Positions 7,678 through 16,320 of a stretch of 33,468 nt of DNA are shown here, piece after piece; within the stretch, counting starts at the first letter, position 1; each line of letters begins with the position of its first letter. Source of the stretch: Butyrivibrio sp. (GTDB lineage Bacteria; Bacillota; Clostridia; Lachnospirales; Lachnospiraceae); NCBI GenBank assembly GCA_022486625.1, contig JAKVKH010000039.1:1-33468 (forward strand), in the 5' to 3' direction. Under the pieces are notes generated by a model. It was not told the DNA's origin and did no database searches. It worked only from the letters and a program-made list of their open reading frames with translations. Position numbers and translations under genes: made by a program.

Positions 7678-9138
7678 ATGAGCAGACTGCTGGATGATGC
7701 ACAGGTATATCAGGAAGAACATGCGGGCCTGGTGCCGGATTCTCAAAGACCGGCATTCCATGTAAGCGCTCCGGTGGGGTGGATCAATGATCCGAACGGA
7801 TGGTCAGTGTATAAAGGAGAATATCATCTTTTTTTCCAATATCATCCGTATGATACCCATTGGGGACCCATGCACTGGGGACATGTGATAACAAAGGACT
7901 TTGTGAAATGGGAAAGACTTCCTGTGGCACTTGCACCGGATATGGAATATGACGCGCAGGGGTGCTTCTCCGGCAGTGCTGTTGAACATGAAGGCAGGCA
8001 TATTCTGCTGTATACGGGAGTCTGCGAGAAGACAGTAAACGGCAGAAAGGAAATGATTCAGGCACAGTGCGTTGCAACCGGTGACGGAGTGGTATATACG
8101 AAGGCAGATAAAAATCCTGTCATAACACCGCAGATGCTGCCGGAAGGCTGTAATATTCACGATTTCAGAGATCCAAAGATCTGGCGGAAGGATGGTGTGT
8201 ATTATGCGCTGATCGGAAGCAAGAATCAAAAGAATGACGGACAGGTTGTCATTTTCAGGTCTGAAGATCTCAGACAGTGGAGCTATGTCAGCAGTCTGGA
8301 CAGATCAGAGAAAAAGTACGGTGGAATGTGGGAATGCCCTGACTTGTTCGAACTTGATGGCAAAGATGTTCTGATCATATCGCCGCAGTTTATGGAGGCG
8401 GATGGACTGGAATTTCATAACGGGAACGGAACGCTGTGCATTATCGGCAGAATTGATGAGCAGTACAGAATGTGCAGAGAAACATTACAGGCTGTGGATT
8501 ACGGACTTGATTTCTATGCGCCGCAGACGCTGAAAACGGCGGATGGCAGAAGGGTTATGATTGCCTGGATGCAGTCCTGGGATAACCATATTACACCGGA
8601 ACAATTCGCCTGGTCCGGAGTTATGTGTTTTCCGAGAGTGCTGACGCTTGCAGATGGCAGGCTCTGTCAGTATCCTGTTCGCGAAATTGAGGCATACCGG
8701 AGAAATCGTTTTGTAAAGAGCCTGACCATAACAGAGGGGGAGACATGTTCAGATCTGATCAGCGGCAGACAGATTGATCTGATTCTGAAACTGACCTGGA
8801 CGGATTGCAGCCGTTTTGAAATAAGTCTGGCATGCGGCCGGAATAAATATACAAAGGTTGTATATGAACCTGAAAAAAGTCTGATTACGTTCGACAGAAC
8901 TCATGCGGGCTTTCACAGAGATGTGATCTGTACGAGAACAATGAAAGTCAGTCCGTTTCACCAGAATATGGAGATCCGGATACTGATGGATAAATACACG
9001 GTTGAACTGTTCGCAGATGGTGGCAGATATGCAATGAGTTCACTGATTTATACGGATCTGAGCTGTGAAGGCATCTGCTTTTCTGCAGATGGTGAGAGCT
9101 GTTTTACGGTTGAGAAATATGATATGGAGATTTCCTGA
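7678..9138 (+). CDS. GH32 beta-fructofuranosidase / sucrose(-6-phosphate) hydrolase
   Basis: This enzyme hydrolyses terminal beta-fructofuranosyl bonds. All three GH32 signatures are present: WINDPNG with nucleophile D38, RDP with transition-state stabiliser D165, and WECPD with acid/base E219. The five-bladed propeller covers about residues 25-330 and a C-terminal beta-sandwich follows to 486. There is no signal peptide, so the enzyme is intracellular and acts on imported sugars. It is the last gene of the ABC operon, 29 bp after the binding protein, and ends at a terminator. Because uptake is by ABC transporter, not PTS, unphosphorylated sucrose or fructo-oligosaccharides are more likely substrates than sucrose 6-phosphate. 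Confidence 0.94.
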   Translation: MSRLLDDAQVYQEEHAGLVPDSQRPAFHVSAPVGWINDPNGWSVYKGEYHLFFQYHPYDTHWGPMHWGHVITKDFVKWERLPVALAPDMEYDAQGCFSGSAVEHEGRHILLYTGVCEKTVNGRKEMIQAQCVATGDGVVYTKADKNPVITPQMLPEGCNIHDFRDPKIWRKDGVYYALIGSKNQKNDGQVVIFRSEDLRQWSYVSSLDRSEKKYGGMWECPDLFELDGKDVLIISPQFMEADGLEFHNGNGTLCIIGRIDEQYRMCRETLQAVDYGLDFYAPQTLKTADGRRVMIAWMQSWDNHITPEQFAWSGVMCFPRVLTLADGRLCQYPVREIEAYRRNRFVKSLTITEGETCSDLISGRQIDLILKLTWTDCSRFEISLACGRNKYTKVVYEPEKSLITFDRTHAGFHRDVICTRTMKVSPFHQNMEIRILMDKYTVELFADGGRYAMSSLIYTDLSCEGICFSADGESCFTVEKYDMEIS

Positions 9139-9185
9139 TCAGAGTAACACGAATCAGGGACGTATCAGATGACGGAACAAAGAAG

Positions 9186-9220
9186 AGGACACTGCGCAGT
9201 TTAAAGGCAGTGTCCTTTTT
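9186..9220 (+). terminator. intrinsic terminator between GH32 and the convergent LacI gene
   Basis: AGGACACTGC (9186-9195) pairs perfectly with GCAGTGTCCT (9207-9216) across an 11-base loop, followed by T residues to 9220. It ends the sugar operon and may also help end the opposing LacI transcript, although the T-rich stretch on that side is weaker. Confidence 0.85.
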
Positions 9221-9233
9221 GAACGGTTGAAAA

Positions 9234-10274
9234 TTATATTTCGGTAGAGGCTCTGGTGATGACTTTTGTCTGTGCATAAACGATGCGATAGGACATTTCC
9301 GGGTGCTGCATTCTTGACAGCAAAAGGTTCGCAGCCATATGCCCCATGGAGTCACCGGGAATATCAGCAGTGGTCAGTGGAGGGTCGATGATTCTGGATT
9401 CTGCCGAATTATCAAAGCCGGTAATACGGATATCACCGGGGATGGAGAGTCCCATGGACTTGAGTGCCCGGATCATATCCACGGCAATATAGTCATTTGC
9501 GCAGATAAAGACGTCCGGCAGATGGGGAAGCGCTTTGAGTTTTGAAGCAAGCAGATCAGGGTCCGTATAGGGCAGATTGTCATTTTCCAGAAAGCAGTAA
9601 TCTTTATAGTTGTCAATCGAATACTCCTGCATGGCGTCGCAATAGCCGAGCCATCTCTCATAGAAGGAATGGCAGTGGAGACAGTCGCCTGCAAAACCGG
9701 CTTTCCTGAATCCGCCGGCGATCAGTGCCGAAGTCATCAGGTAAGAACTGTTCCGGTTCTCCATGTATAGAACATCTGAGGCAATGGGCTTTCTATGAGT
9801 GTTTGCAAAGGTATCGATAAAGAGTGTCGGGATATCAAGACTGCACAGATAATCGGTATATTCCTCGCTGAACATTTCAATGATAATTATGCCGACAGTA
9901 GCTTCATGATTGAAATTGGCAGGAAGTTTCCGCTGACTGATCAGATCATCCTGAATGGTGTACATCGATAAACGATAGCCAAGGGTACTGATCTGTTCCT
10001 GGAATGAATGCAGCAGGTCTGAACTGAAATGCGAAGTACTCAGAGCCATGTGGGTAAACAGTGCGATTTCATAGCCTGACTGTGTAGCCATGGTTTCAGT
10101 GATATCCTGATGCAGCATGGAAAACTGCTTATAACCCAGTTCCGATGCTTTGTTGAAAATTCTGATCTTTGTATCTTTTGATACGGTACCTGTTCCGTTG
10201 ATGGCTTTGGAAACAGTGTTTCTTGAAATGTTTAATGCATCTGCAATATCCTGAATCGTAACCTTTTGCCTCAT
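9234..10274 (-). CDS. LacI family transcriptional regulator
   Basis: This 346-residue repressor has the standard LacI order. An N-terminal helix-turn-helix and hinge occupy residues 1-60 (VTIQDIADALNISRNTVSKA), followed by a periplasmic-binding-protein-like effector domain. The ending, 'RITGFDNSAESRIIDPPLTT' then 'MGHMAANLLLSRM', is diagnostic. GGAGG stands eight bases ahead of the ATG. The gene converges on the GH32 operon, which is the obvious target, with a fructoside the probable effector. Its own promoter and the operon promoter share the ten-mer AAYGTAAACA, a plausible half-operator. Confidence 0.94.
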   Translation of the reverse strand: MRQKVTIQDIADALNISRNTVSKAINGTGTVSKDTKIRIFNKASELGYKQFSMLHQDITETMATQSGYEIALFTHMALSTSHFSSDLLHSFQEQISTLGYRLSMYTIQDDLISQRKLPANFNHEATVGIIIIEMFSEEYTDYLCSLDIPTLFIDTFANTHRKPIASDVLYMENRNSSYLMTSALIAGGFRKAGFAGDCLHCHSFYERWLGYCDAMQEYSIDNYKDYCFLENDNLPYTDPDLLASKLKALPHLPDVFICANDYIAVDMIRALKSMGLSIPGDIRITGFDNSAESRIIDPPLTTADIPGDSMGHMAANLLLSRMQHPEMSYRIVYAQTKVITRASTEI

Positions 10275-10305
10275 ATCAGAGCCTCCGTTAAACTATACTG
10301 TCATT

Positions 10306-10334
10306 ATCATATATCATTATTATAAATGAGTCAA
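10306..10334 (-). promoter_or_regulatory. promoter of the LacI gene
   Basis: Read on the minus strand, TTGACT (10334-10329) and TATGAT (10311-10306) are separated by 17 bp. The candidate operator core AACGTAAACA (plus strand 10334-10343) abuts the -35 hexamer, which would fit autoregulation. Confidence 0.6.
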
Positions 10335-10377
10335 ACGTAAACACGGGAAGATGCATATGAAGTATTTTCTTTATAAA

Positions 10378-10406
10378 TTGCACATACGGATATCCGGTTA
10401 TACAAT
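10378..10406 (+). promoter_or_regulatory. promoter of the DUF2974/two-component operon with a palindrome in its spacer
   Basis: TTGCAC (10378-10383) and TACAAT (10401-10406) have 17-bp spacing. The spacer contains the perfect ten-base palindrome CGGATATCCG (10387-10396), which could be a repressor site. Transcription would start near 10413, about 47 bp before the chosen start codon. Confidence 0.5.
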
Positions 10407-10459
10407 AGAGGGAGTGACAGACGGTATAACGAACATAAACAATGCAGGAGGGAAAATCA

Positions 10460-12097
10460 GTGTCCAACATTTATGATTATGTGAAGTGGCGCGGAGATAT
10501 ACAGATTCAGAACGGGAAGATCAGTTTTGCAGACAGCATTGCGCTCTGTGAACTGTCCTATCTGGATATGAGCCCTGTGATGGAAAAGGAACAGAGCCGT
10601 ACGCTGAGAGAAATCGTGCAGCAGCTTGATGAGGAAGAACTGCTGACGGCCAGGATGGCGGGTGATGCGGCGATGCTGGAAGAGTACAGAAAATTTTTCA
10701 GAGAAGCTGCAAAATCAGAACGTTTCGGGACACTTATCGTGACGGATTATGAAGAAACGCTTGATGCTGCCAGAATACAGTTCTGTGCAGTACGTTTTAT
10801 ATTGGGAACGGACATTTCCTTCATTGCATTTCGTGGTACAGATGATTCGCTGATCGGATGGCGTGAAGACTTCATGGCCAGCTATCGCAAAACTGATGCG
10901 CAGAAAAGAGCAGTAGAGTACCTTGAAGAAATCATGCAGGACGGGCAGCGCTATTATATTGCAGGTCACAGCAAGGGCGGGAATCTTGCAATGATTTCTG
11001 CGGCCTCTCTTTCTGATAAACGCCTGTCACAGGTGGAGCATGTGTATATCAATGACGGACCGGGGATCTGTAAAGACGTGATGGATGTTCATCTTCTGGA
11101 CCGAATTCAGAAGATTACCACGCAGACGCATCCGGAATACTGCGTGATCGGCAAGCTCTTTACCCCGCAGTTTGCGGACAGTCATATCATAGCCAGCAGC
11201 GTGAAGGGAATTCTGCAGCACAGCATGATGTCCTGGCAGTTTGATTATGAAGAACCCAGATGGTCAGAGAATTATGACCCTGCTTCTGTCTGGCTGTCGG
11301 ATGTAATGGATGGATGGATGCAAAGTGCCAGTGTGGAGGAAAGAGATCAGTTCGTTACAAAACTGTTTGATTCCATGGAGACGGATGGCGCAAGAACACT
11401 TACGGATATTACGGCCAGCGGATTCTCCGGATTTGAAAATATTATGATTCAGCTTCTGCAGGCCGGCGATACCACGAGAAAGGTGGCTGCCGCGTTTCCA
11501 AGGACTGCGCTATTCGGAAGAGAATCCGGGTTCTGGAGCGGACTGCTGCGGAAGATCGGACAGAATCAGAAGGCACTGGCGGCTGTTTTGACACAGATCG
11601 CAGTCGGTGTCATCTTCCGGATCGTACCGCACACGGGGATCGAGATACTGATCGGAATTATACTTGCAGTTCCGGTACTTTATGAGCTGATTCTGACGGT
11701 TTACAGACTTTACAGATCTCACTGGGATATTCAGGCAGAACGGATGCGCATCAACATCTGCATTATTATTGCAGGCGCTTATTCACTGGTGCTGTTCAAA
11801 GAAGGTGCGCTTTATCTTCTGGGCAGTGCTCTTTTCGGTATTCTGTTTATGATGGAAGCGGTGCGGAGTGCCGGCTCGATTAAGGAACTGAAGCTCACAG
11901 GCAGGCACAGAATTCCGGCCATGCTGGAAGCATTCTTCTTTTTCCTCGTCGGCGGATATATCATGGTTGCTCCGGAACAGGATCTGTACTGGTATGCATT
12001 CAGCACCGGCAGTGTGCTGATCGTTGATGGCATATACAGACTGATATCTCTGCTGTATGGACAGAAAAGTAAAAAGGAAAAGACTGGAGTAAACTGA
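10460..12097 (+). CDS. DUF2974 (Mbeg1-like) alpha/beta-hydrolase with C-terminal membrane domain
   Basis: The N-terminal half matches the DUF2974/Mbeg1-like lipase-fold family: the opening 'NIYDYVKWRGD', then 'FIAFRGTD', and the nucleophile elbow GHSKGG with S171. The C-terminal part, from about residue 365, holds four to six hydrophobic helices and resembles DUF308/HdeD-like membrane segments. This suggests a membrane-anchored hydrolase of unknown substrate, possibly acting on lipids or esters. I chose the GTG at 10460 because AGGAGG lies eight bases upstream and family members begin at this point. The in-frame ATG at 10442 precedes the ribosome binding site. The response regulator follows 14 bp later, implying one operon with the two-component system. 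Confidence 0.85.
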   Translation: MSNIYDYVKWRGDIQIQNGKISFADSIALCELSYLDMSPVMEKEQSRTLREIVQQLDEEELLTARMAGDAAMLEEYRKFFREAAKSERFGTLIVTDYEETLDAARIQFCAVRFILGTDISFIAFRGTDDSLIGWREDFMASYRKTDAQKRAVEYLEEIMQDGQRYYIAGHSKGGNLAMISAASLSDKRLSQVEHVYINDGPGICKDVMDVHLLDRIQKITTQTHPEYCVIGKLFTPQFADSHIIASSVKGILQHSMMSWQFDYEEPRWSENYDPASVWLSDVMDGWMQSASVEERDQFVTKLFDSMETDGARTLTDITASGFSGFENIMIQLLQAGDTTRKVAAAFPRTALFGRESGFWSGLLRKIGQNQKALAAVLTQIAVGVIFRIVPHTGIEILIGIILAVPVLYELILTVYRLYRSHWDIQAERMRINICIIIAGAYSLVLFKEGALYLLGSALFGILFMMEAVRSAGSIKELKLTGRHRIPAMLEAFFFFLVGGYIMVAPEQDLYWYAFSTGSVLIVDGIYRLISLLYGQKSKKEKTGVN

Positions 12098-12111
12098 AGG
12101 GAAGCACAGAA

Positions 12112-12792
12112 ATGGTGAATATACTGGTAGTAGAGGATGATGATGCGGTAAGACTTTTGACACGGGCAGAGCTGGGACAGCAGTATCATGTGGAAGAAGC
12201 GGCAAACGGGCTGGAAGCATTGGAGGTCCTTGCACATAAGCATATTGATCTGTTGATTGTGGATATTCAGATGCCGGAAATGAATGGCTATGAGCTGATC
12301 AGAACGCTGCGGGAAAATAAGGATATGCGTCCGATGATCATCCTGACGGCGATGAATACGGCAGCACATAAAAAAGAAGGCTTTGCCAGTGGTGTGGACG
12401 ACTATATGACAAAACCGATTGATTATGAGGAACTGAACTGGAGAATTGAGGCGCTGCTTCGCCGGGCAAAGATATCAAATGAGCAGAAAATTGTGATCGG
12501 CGGTTTTTCCATGGAACGGAATTCATTTGAAGCCGTATGGGATGATCAGCGGATCAGTCTGCCGGCCAAAGAATTTGAACTTCTGTACAAACTGCTTTCT
12601 TATCCGGGAGAAATTTTTACCAAGCAGCAGCTGATGGATGAAATCTGGGGAATGGATTCAGAGGCTGAGTATGACACAATAAAATCACATATCAGCAGAC
12701 TCAGAAATCGTTTTGAAGGCTGCAGTGAATTTGAACTGGTTGCAGTGCGCGGACTGGGGTATAAGGCGGTGATCAATGAAAATGGAAAATGA
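12112..12792 (+). CDS. OmpR/PhoB-type response regulator (first system)
   Basis: The 226-residue protein has a receiver domain at 1-115 and a winged-helix DNA-binding domain at about 128-224. The acidic pocket is VVEDDD (residues 6-11), the phosphoacceptor is D51 in VDIQMP, and K102 of 'TKP' completes the site. The output domain ends 'VAVRGLGYKAV', the usual trans_reg_C ending. Its kinase gene overlaps it by 17 bp. OmpR-type regulators bind direct repeats about 11 bp apart, and exactly such boxes occur at four nearby promoters, making this protein or its neighbour at 16321-17004 the leading candidate to bind them. Confidence 0.95.
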   Translation: MVNILVVEDDDAVRLLTRAELGQQYHVEEAANGLEALEVLAHKHIDLLIVDIQMPEMNGYELIRTLRENKDMRPMIILTAMNTAAHKKEGFASGVDDYMTKPIDYEELNWRIEALLRRAKISNEQKIVIGGFSMERNSFEAVWDDQRISLPAKEFELLYKLLSYPGEIFTKQQLMDEIWGMDSEAEYDTIKSHISRLRNRFEGCSEFELVAVRGLGYKAVINENGK

Positions 12793-13816
12793 GACAGTAG
12801 TACACAGATTTCATATCCGGCAGTTTAAATGGATGCTGGTACAGGGAATTGTGATTGTATTTGCTTCAGTGGCATCCTTGGGATCCATTATTGCCTATTC
12901 ACACACACTGAACGACCGGCATGATATTCTGATGCTGGCACTGATTCCGCCCATGACGCTGATTATGATTGCCAGTTCATTTCTGACAGGCCGGTATCTG
13001 ATCAGAAAGATGGGAAAGCTGTTGGATGCAATAGAAGCGGTGGCGTCGGGAAATATGGATGTATCCATTGATACGGAGGGAGCGGATGAATATACTGCCA
13101 TTTACGAGAATTTCAATCGAATGGTAAAGGAACTTAAGCTAAGCAAGGAAAACATGCAGAACTTCAGCAATGAATTCACGCATGAATTTAAGACGCCGAT
13201 CACTTCGATTAAGGGCTTTGCCCACTATCTGATCAGAACAGGAGAAGGAATAGAAGATCAGGAGCGGTTGCGATATCTGGGGGTAATTGAGCAGGAGGCG
13301 GGAAGACTTTCGGAACTGGCACAGAAAACACTGCTGCTTTCCAAACTTGATGCCTGTCAGATTGTACCGGAGCGGGAAATTTATGACCTGAGCGAACAAC
13401 TCAGACACTGCATCATACTCATGATGCCGCAGATCGAGGAGCGGCAGATTGAACCGGAAGTTGTTCTGCCTGTGATGAAGTGCTGCGGGAATAAGGAACT
13501 GATCGAACAGATCTGGATCAATCTGTTGAACAATGCAATTAAATTCACGCCGGAAAAGGGGAGGATTGTAATCAGCGGAAATGCATCTGCAGATCAGATT
13601 GAAGTCAGAATCTCGGACAGCGGTCCGGGAATGGACGCAGAAACCATTCAGCATGTTTTTGACAGATATTATCAGAGCACATCCGGGAGCAGTGTAACCG
13701 GAAACGGAATCGGTCTGTTTATTGTTCACAGAATTGCAGAGCTGAGCGGCGGAGCAGTTGAAGTTTCATCTGAATCTGGTTGTGGCAGCACCTTTACGGT
13801 ACGATTACCGGTATAG
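12776..13816 (+). CDS. sensor histidine kinase (first system)
   Basis: This membrane kinase of 346 residues has helices at about 17-40 and 52-75, leaving only a short external loop of roughly ten residues. A HAMP linker follows at about 70-125, then HisKA with H136 in THEFKTP, and an ATPase domain with N box 'NLLNNAIKF', G1 'DSGPGMD' and G2 'GNGIGLF'. The tiny sensor loop suggests it senses within the membrane or through a partner protein. The surface NTF2 lipoprotein encoded next is an attractive but unproven partner. The start overlaps the response regulator gene by 17 bp. A second ATG six bases later is possible. Confidence 0.94.
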   Translation: MKMENETVVHRFHIRQFKWMLVQGIVIVFASVASLGSIIAYSHTLNDRHDILMLALIPPMTLIMIASSFLTGRYLIRKMGKLLDAIEAVASGNMDVSIDTEGADEYTAIYENFNRMVKELKLSKENMQNFSNEFTHEFKTPITSIKGFAHYLIRTGEGIEDQERLRYLGVIEQEAGRLSELAQKTLLLSKLDACQIVPEREIYDLSEQLRHCIILMMPQIEERQIEPEVVLPVMKCCGNKELIEQIWINLLNNAIKFTPEKGRIVISGNASADQIEVRISDSGPGMDAETIQHVFDRYYQSTSGSSVTGNGIGLFIVHRIAELSGGAVEVSSESGCGSTFTVRLPV

Positions 13817-13843
13817 TATTTTCTTTATTCTGATTTTAGAGTT

Positions 13844-13877
13844 ACGTTACGTTCGCGTTACCTTTCAAAGATATCCT
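13844..13877 (+). promoter_or_regulatory. direct-repeat box and -10 of the NTF2 lipoprotein promoter (box 1)
   Basis: Half-sites ACGTTACGT (from 13844) and GCGTTACCT (from 13855) repeat with an 11-bp period. The -10 hexamer TATCCT starts at 13872, 17 bp after the second half-site begins. There is no TTGACA-like -35, as expected for activator-dependent promoters of the PhoB kind. This is the most divergent of the four boxes. An extra GTTAC at 13841-13845 precedes it. Confidence 0.6.
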
Positions 13878-13882
13878 GTTAA

Positions 13883-13897
13883 TGTTCCAAGGGAACA
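13883..13897. repeat. 15-base palindrome at the expected transcription start of the lipoprotein gene
   Basis: TGTTCC (13883-13888) and GGAACA (13892-13897) form a perfect dyad around AAG. It begins about six bases after the -10 hexamer, so it covers the predicted start of transcription. It could be a repressor site or a protective 5' hairpin. Confidence 0.45.
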
Positions 13898-13934
13898 GAC
13901 AACCAACAGAGATTCATTTTGAAAGGAAAATATT

Positions 13935-15134
13935 ATGAAAAAGAACGTAAGAAAAACACTGGCAGTACTGGCAACAACAGCAGCAATCGGTGCTATGGCA
14001 ACAGGATGTGCAGGAGCAGCAGGGACACCTGGCACAGCAGGAACGTCAGGAACGTCAGAGGCATCAGGGGTATCGGGAACTGCAACAGCAGCTTCGGCAC
14101 AGACGGCTGCATCAGCACAGGCAGCAGCGTCAACAGAATCCGCTTCTGCAGGCACCGCAGATATTATGAATTCCTATGATAATACAGAAGAGCTTGCACA
14201 GAAGTTTAAGATTGTGAATACAACGCCGATTGCGGATGAACTTGGAGAAAAAATCGAGAACAGACTGCTGACCGGATTTGAAAACTGGAACAGAGGTTAT
14301 GACGCATGGGCAGCATGGGGAGATATCCTTTACACTGATGATTCCATCTATAATGTTCATGGTGCCAGATTAACGCTTCCTGAGTATCAGGCTTCCATGA
14401 ATGCAACCCTGAGTAAAATCAATATTCAGATGGGTGATTTCAATAACATGGTAATCTGTGATAACTGGGCAGCAATTCACTATGACATTGTTACAACGGT
14501 TCAGGGAAAGTCCAAACCGGGAAGCGTTATGGAGTTTGTTGAGTTCAAAGACTATGGTGATCAGCTCGGAACCAGAGTAGTAGAAGGCTGGGGCGGTCCG
14601 AAAGATGCAAGCTATGATTCCATGTGCATGTTCCAGCAGGACGCTGAGAAAAAGGTACAGCAGGAAAATGATCAGACTCTTCTGAATTATCAGATTCCGG
14701 ATACGACAGATCTTACAGAAAAATATCCGGTCAAGAATCCCACCAAAGCAAACAGTGACAATGCTGATGCCATGCAGCAGGCAATCCTGAAGAACTTTGA
14801 CAGCTGGAATCAGGGTTATGATGCATGGGCAGCAGATAACGGTATCTTCTACACGGCAGATGCAGTTATTGATAACGGTGATGCACAGCAGGATCCGGCA
14901 ACTTATCAGGCAGCGGTAAAGGAAGCAGACCAAAAGACAGATGTGCAGAAGCTTTACTTTGATAACATGCTGATCAGCGGAGACTGGGCTGCGGTACACT
15001 ACAGATATGTCAGCACAGATCTGAGTACAAAGGAAAAGGCAACCGGCGATGCCATGCAATTCTTCCATTTTGTAAAGGATGGCAATGGTGTAAAGGCAGA
15101 TCAGGTATACACGAAGTGCATGAATGAAATCTGA
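13935..15134 (+). CDS. surface lipoprotein with two tandem NTF2/SnoaL-like domains
   Basis: The signal peptide ends in lipobox ATGC, giving lipidated C25. A flexible Ala/Ser/Thr/Gly linker runs to about residue 75. Two related NTF2-like domains follow, at about 105-221 and 278-397. Each shows the pattern F-x-x-W-N-x-G-Y-D-A-W, then an LY/FY-T-x-D segment, then F-x-N-M-x-I-x-x-x-W-A-A-(I/V)-H-Y. The first domain is strikingly similar to the free protein at 26434. NTF2-fold pockets bind small hydrophobic molecules or catalyse isomerisation and dehydration, so this may be a ligand-binding or enzymatic surface protein. It sits between two two-component systems and carries promoter box 1. Confidence 0.85.
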   Translation: MKKNVRKTLAVLATTAAIGAMATGCAGAAGTPGTAGTSGTSEASGVSGTATAASAQTAASAQAAASTESASAGTADIMNSYDNTEELAQKFKIVNTTPIADELGEKIENRLLTGFENWNRGYDAWAAWGDILYTDDSIYNVHGARLTLPEYQASMNATLSKINIQMGDFNNMVICDNWAAIHYDIVTTVQGKSKPGSVMEFVEFKDYGDQLGTRVVEGWGGPKDASYDSMCMFQQDAEKKVQQENDQTLLNYQIPDTTDLTEKYPVKNPTKANSDNADAMQQAILKNFDSWNQGYDAWAADNGIFYTADAVIDNGDAQQDPATYQAAVKEADQKTDVQKLYFDNMLISGDWAAVHYRYVSTDLSTKEKATGDAMQFFHFVKDGNGVKADQVYTKCMNEI

Positions 15135-15160
15135 TGCCGGGTAGGCGCTGCTGAATTTGC

Positions 15161-16279
15161 TTAAGGCAGGTTCAGAGGCAGTCTGACCGTAAAGCAGGAA
15201 CCGCGTCCCGGGGCAGAGTCCGGAATGATTTTACCATGGTGGAGTGTAATGATTTTCTGCACCATGGCAAGCCCCAGACCGTTTCCTTCGGCGGCATGAG
15301 AGGGATCTCCCTGATAGAACTGGTCGAAGATATGCGCCTGGGTTTTCAGATCCATACCGGGACCATGATCGACAATGGATATGATGACATAAGATTCTTC
15401 TGTACGGAGTAATACACTGATGTCGCCTTCTTCAGGTGAAAATTTGGCAGCATTATCCAGCAGGTTGATCCAGACTTCACTAAGCAGTGAGGCATTTCCA
15501 TAATATTGAAATTCAGGAAGCTCGGCGGAAAAGCCGAGCTTTTTATTGTGCCATTTCCGGTCAGTGACCAGAATCGCCTGACGGATCTGCTCATCCAGAG
15601 AAAACGATGTCTGCTCTGTCAGGATGGTCTGGGATTCTATCTTGCTCAGGGTCAGAATATTGGTTGCAAGGTCTGCAAGGCGTCTGGATTCATCCCGGAT
15701 GATCGTCAGATATTCTCTGCGATCCTCTTCGGGCAGGTCTTCCTCCAGCAAAAGATCTGCAAAGCCGTTCATGGATACGATCGGCGTCTTGAATTCATGT
15801 GAAAAGTTATGGATAAAATCCTTGCGCAGAATTTCCGTACCGGAAAGCTCTTCGGCAGCGGTATTGAATGCTTTGGCAAATTCGCGTACTTCGACAGGCT
15901 CAATCCGGCGCTGGCCGGAAATCCGGACGGAGAAATCGCCGGATGCCAGTTGTGTCATTTTATCTACCATTTCCCGTATGGGCTTGAGAATGAGCAGACG
16001 GGTCGAAACGACAAAACTGATGGCAATTACAATGCAGATTACATAGGCGACAATCATCCAGGAGGATGGATTGAGCCAGAAATCAGCAGGAATCCAGCTC
16101 CATCTGATGCCGAAAATGCCAAGGATGGCAACCAGAGAACAGACCAGTGCCATTATGAAGACCAGGTTCATAGAGAGAAAAAAGGTCAGGCTGAGTGTGG
16201 TGGCGGCCCGCCAGATGCGCTTCAGCAGTTTTCTGACTTTTTCCAGCAGTTTGTTGAGCTGAGAATGATCTGATGTCAT
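15161..16279 (-). CDS. sensor histidine kinase (second system)
   Basis: This 372-residue membrane kinase has helices at about 30-55 and 72-94, a short external loop between them, a HAMP linker at about 92-145, HisKA with H161 in SHEFKTP, and an ATPase domain with 'NLLDNAAKF', 'DHGPGMD' and 'GNGLGLA'. AGGAG precedes the ATG by nine bases. It follows its response regulator on the minus strand, and its 3' end converges on the lipoprotein gene 26 bp away, with no clear terminator between them. It is a paralogue of the first kinase in layout, but the two are clearly diverged. Confidence 0.94.
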   Translation of the reverse strand: MTSDHSQLNKLLEKVRKLLKRIWRAATTLSLTFFLSMNLVFIMALVCSLVAILGIFGIRWSWIPADFWLNPSSWMIVAYVICIVIAISFVVSTRLLILKPIREMVDKMTQLASGDFSVRISGQRRIEPVEVREFAKAFNTAAEELSGTEILRKDFIHNFSHEFKTPIVSMNGFADLLLEEDLPEEDRREYLTIIRDESRRLADLATNILTLSKIESQTILTEQTSFSLDEQIRQAILVTDRKWHNKKLGFSAELPEFQYYGNASLLSEVWINLLDNAAKFSPEEGDISVLLRTEESYVIISIVDHGPGMDLKTQAHIFDQFYQGDPSHAAEGNGLGLAMVQKIITLHHGKIIPDSAPGRGSCFTVRLPLNLP

Positions 16280-16320
16280 ATTGTATACTCCTGTGAATAA
16301 AATGGGCGGGCAGTGCAGAA

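Noticed and set aside
15135..15160. Terminator between the lipoprotein and the second kinase
   Set aside because: No stem with a T-run was found in the 26-bp gap or just beyond it.
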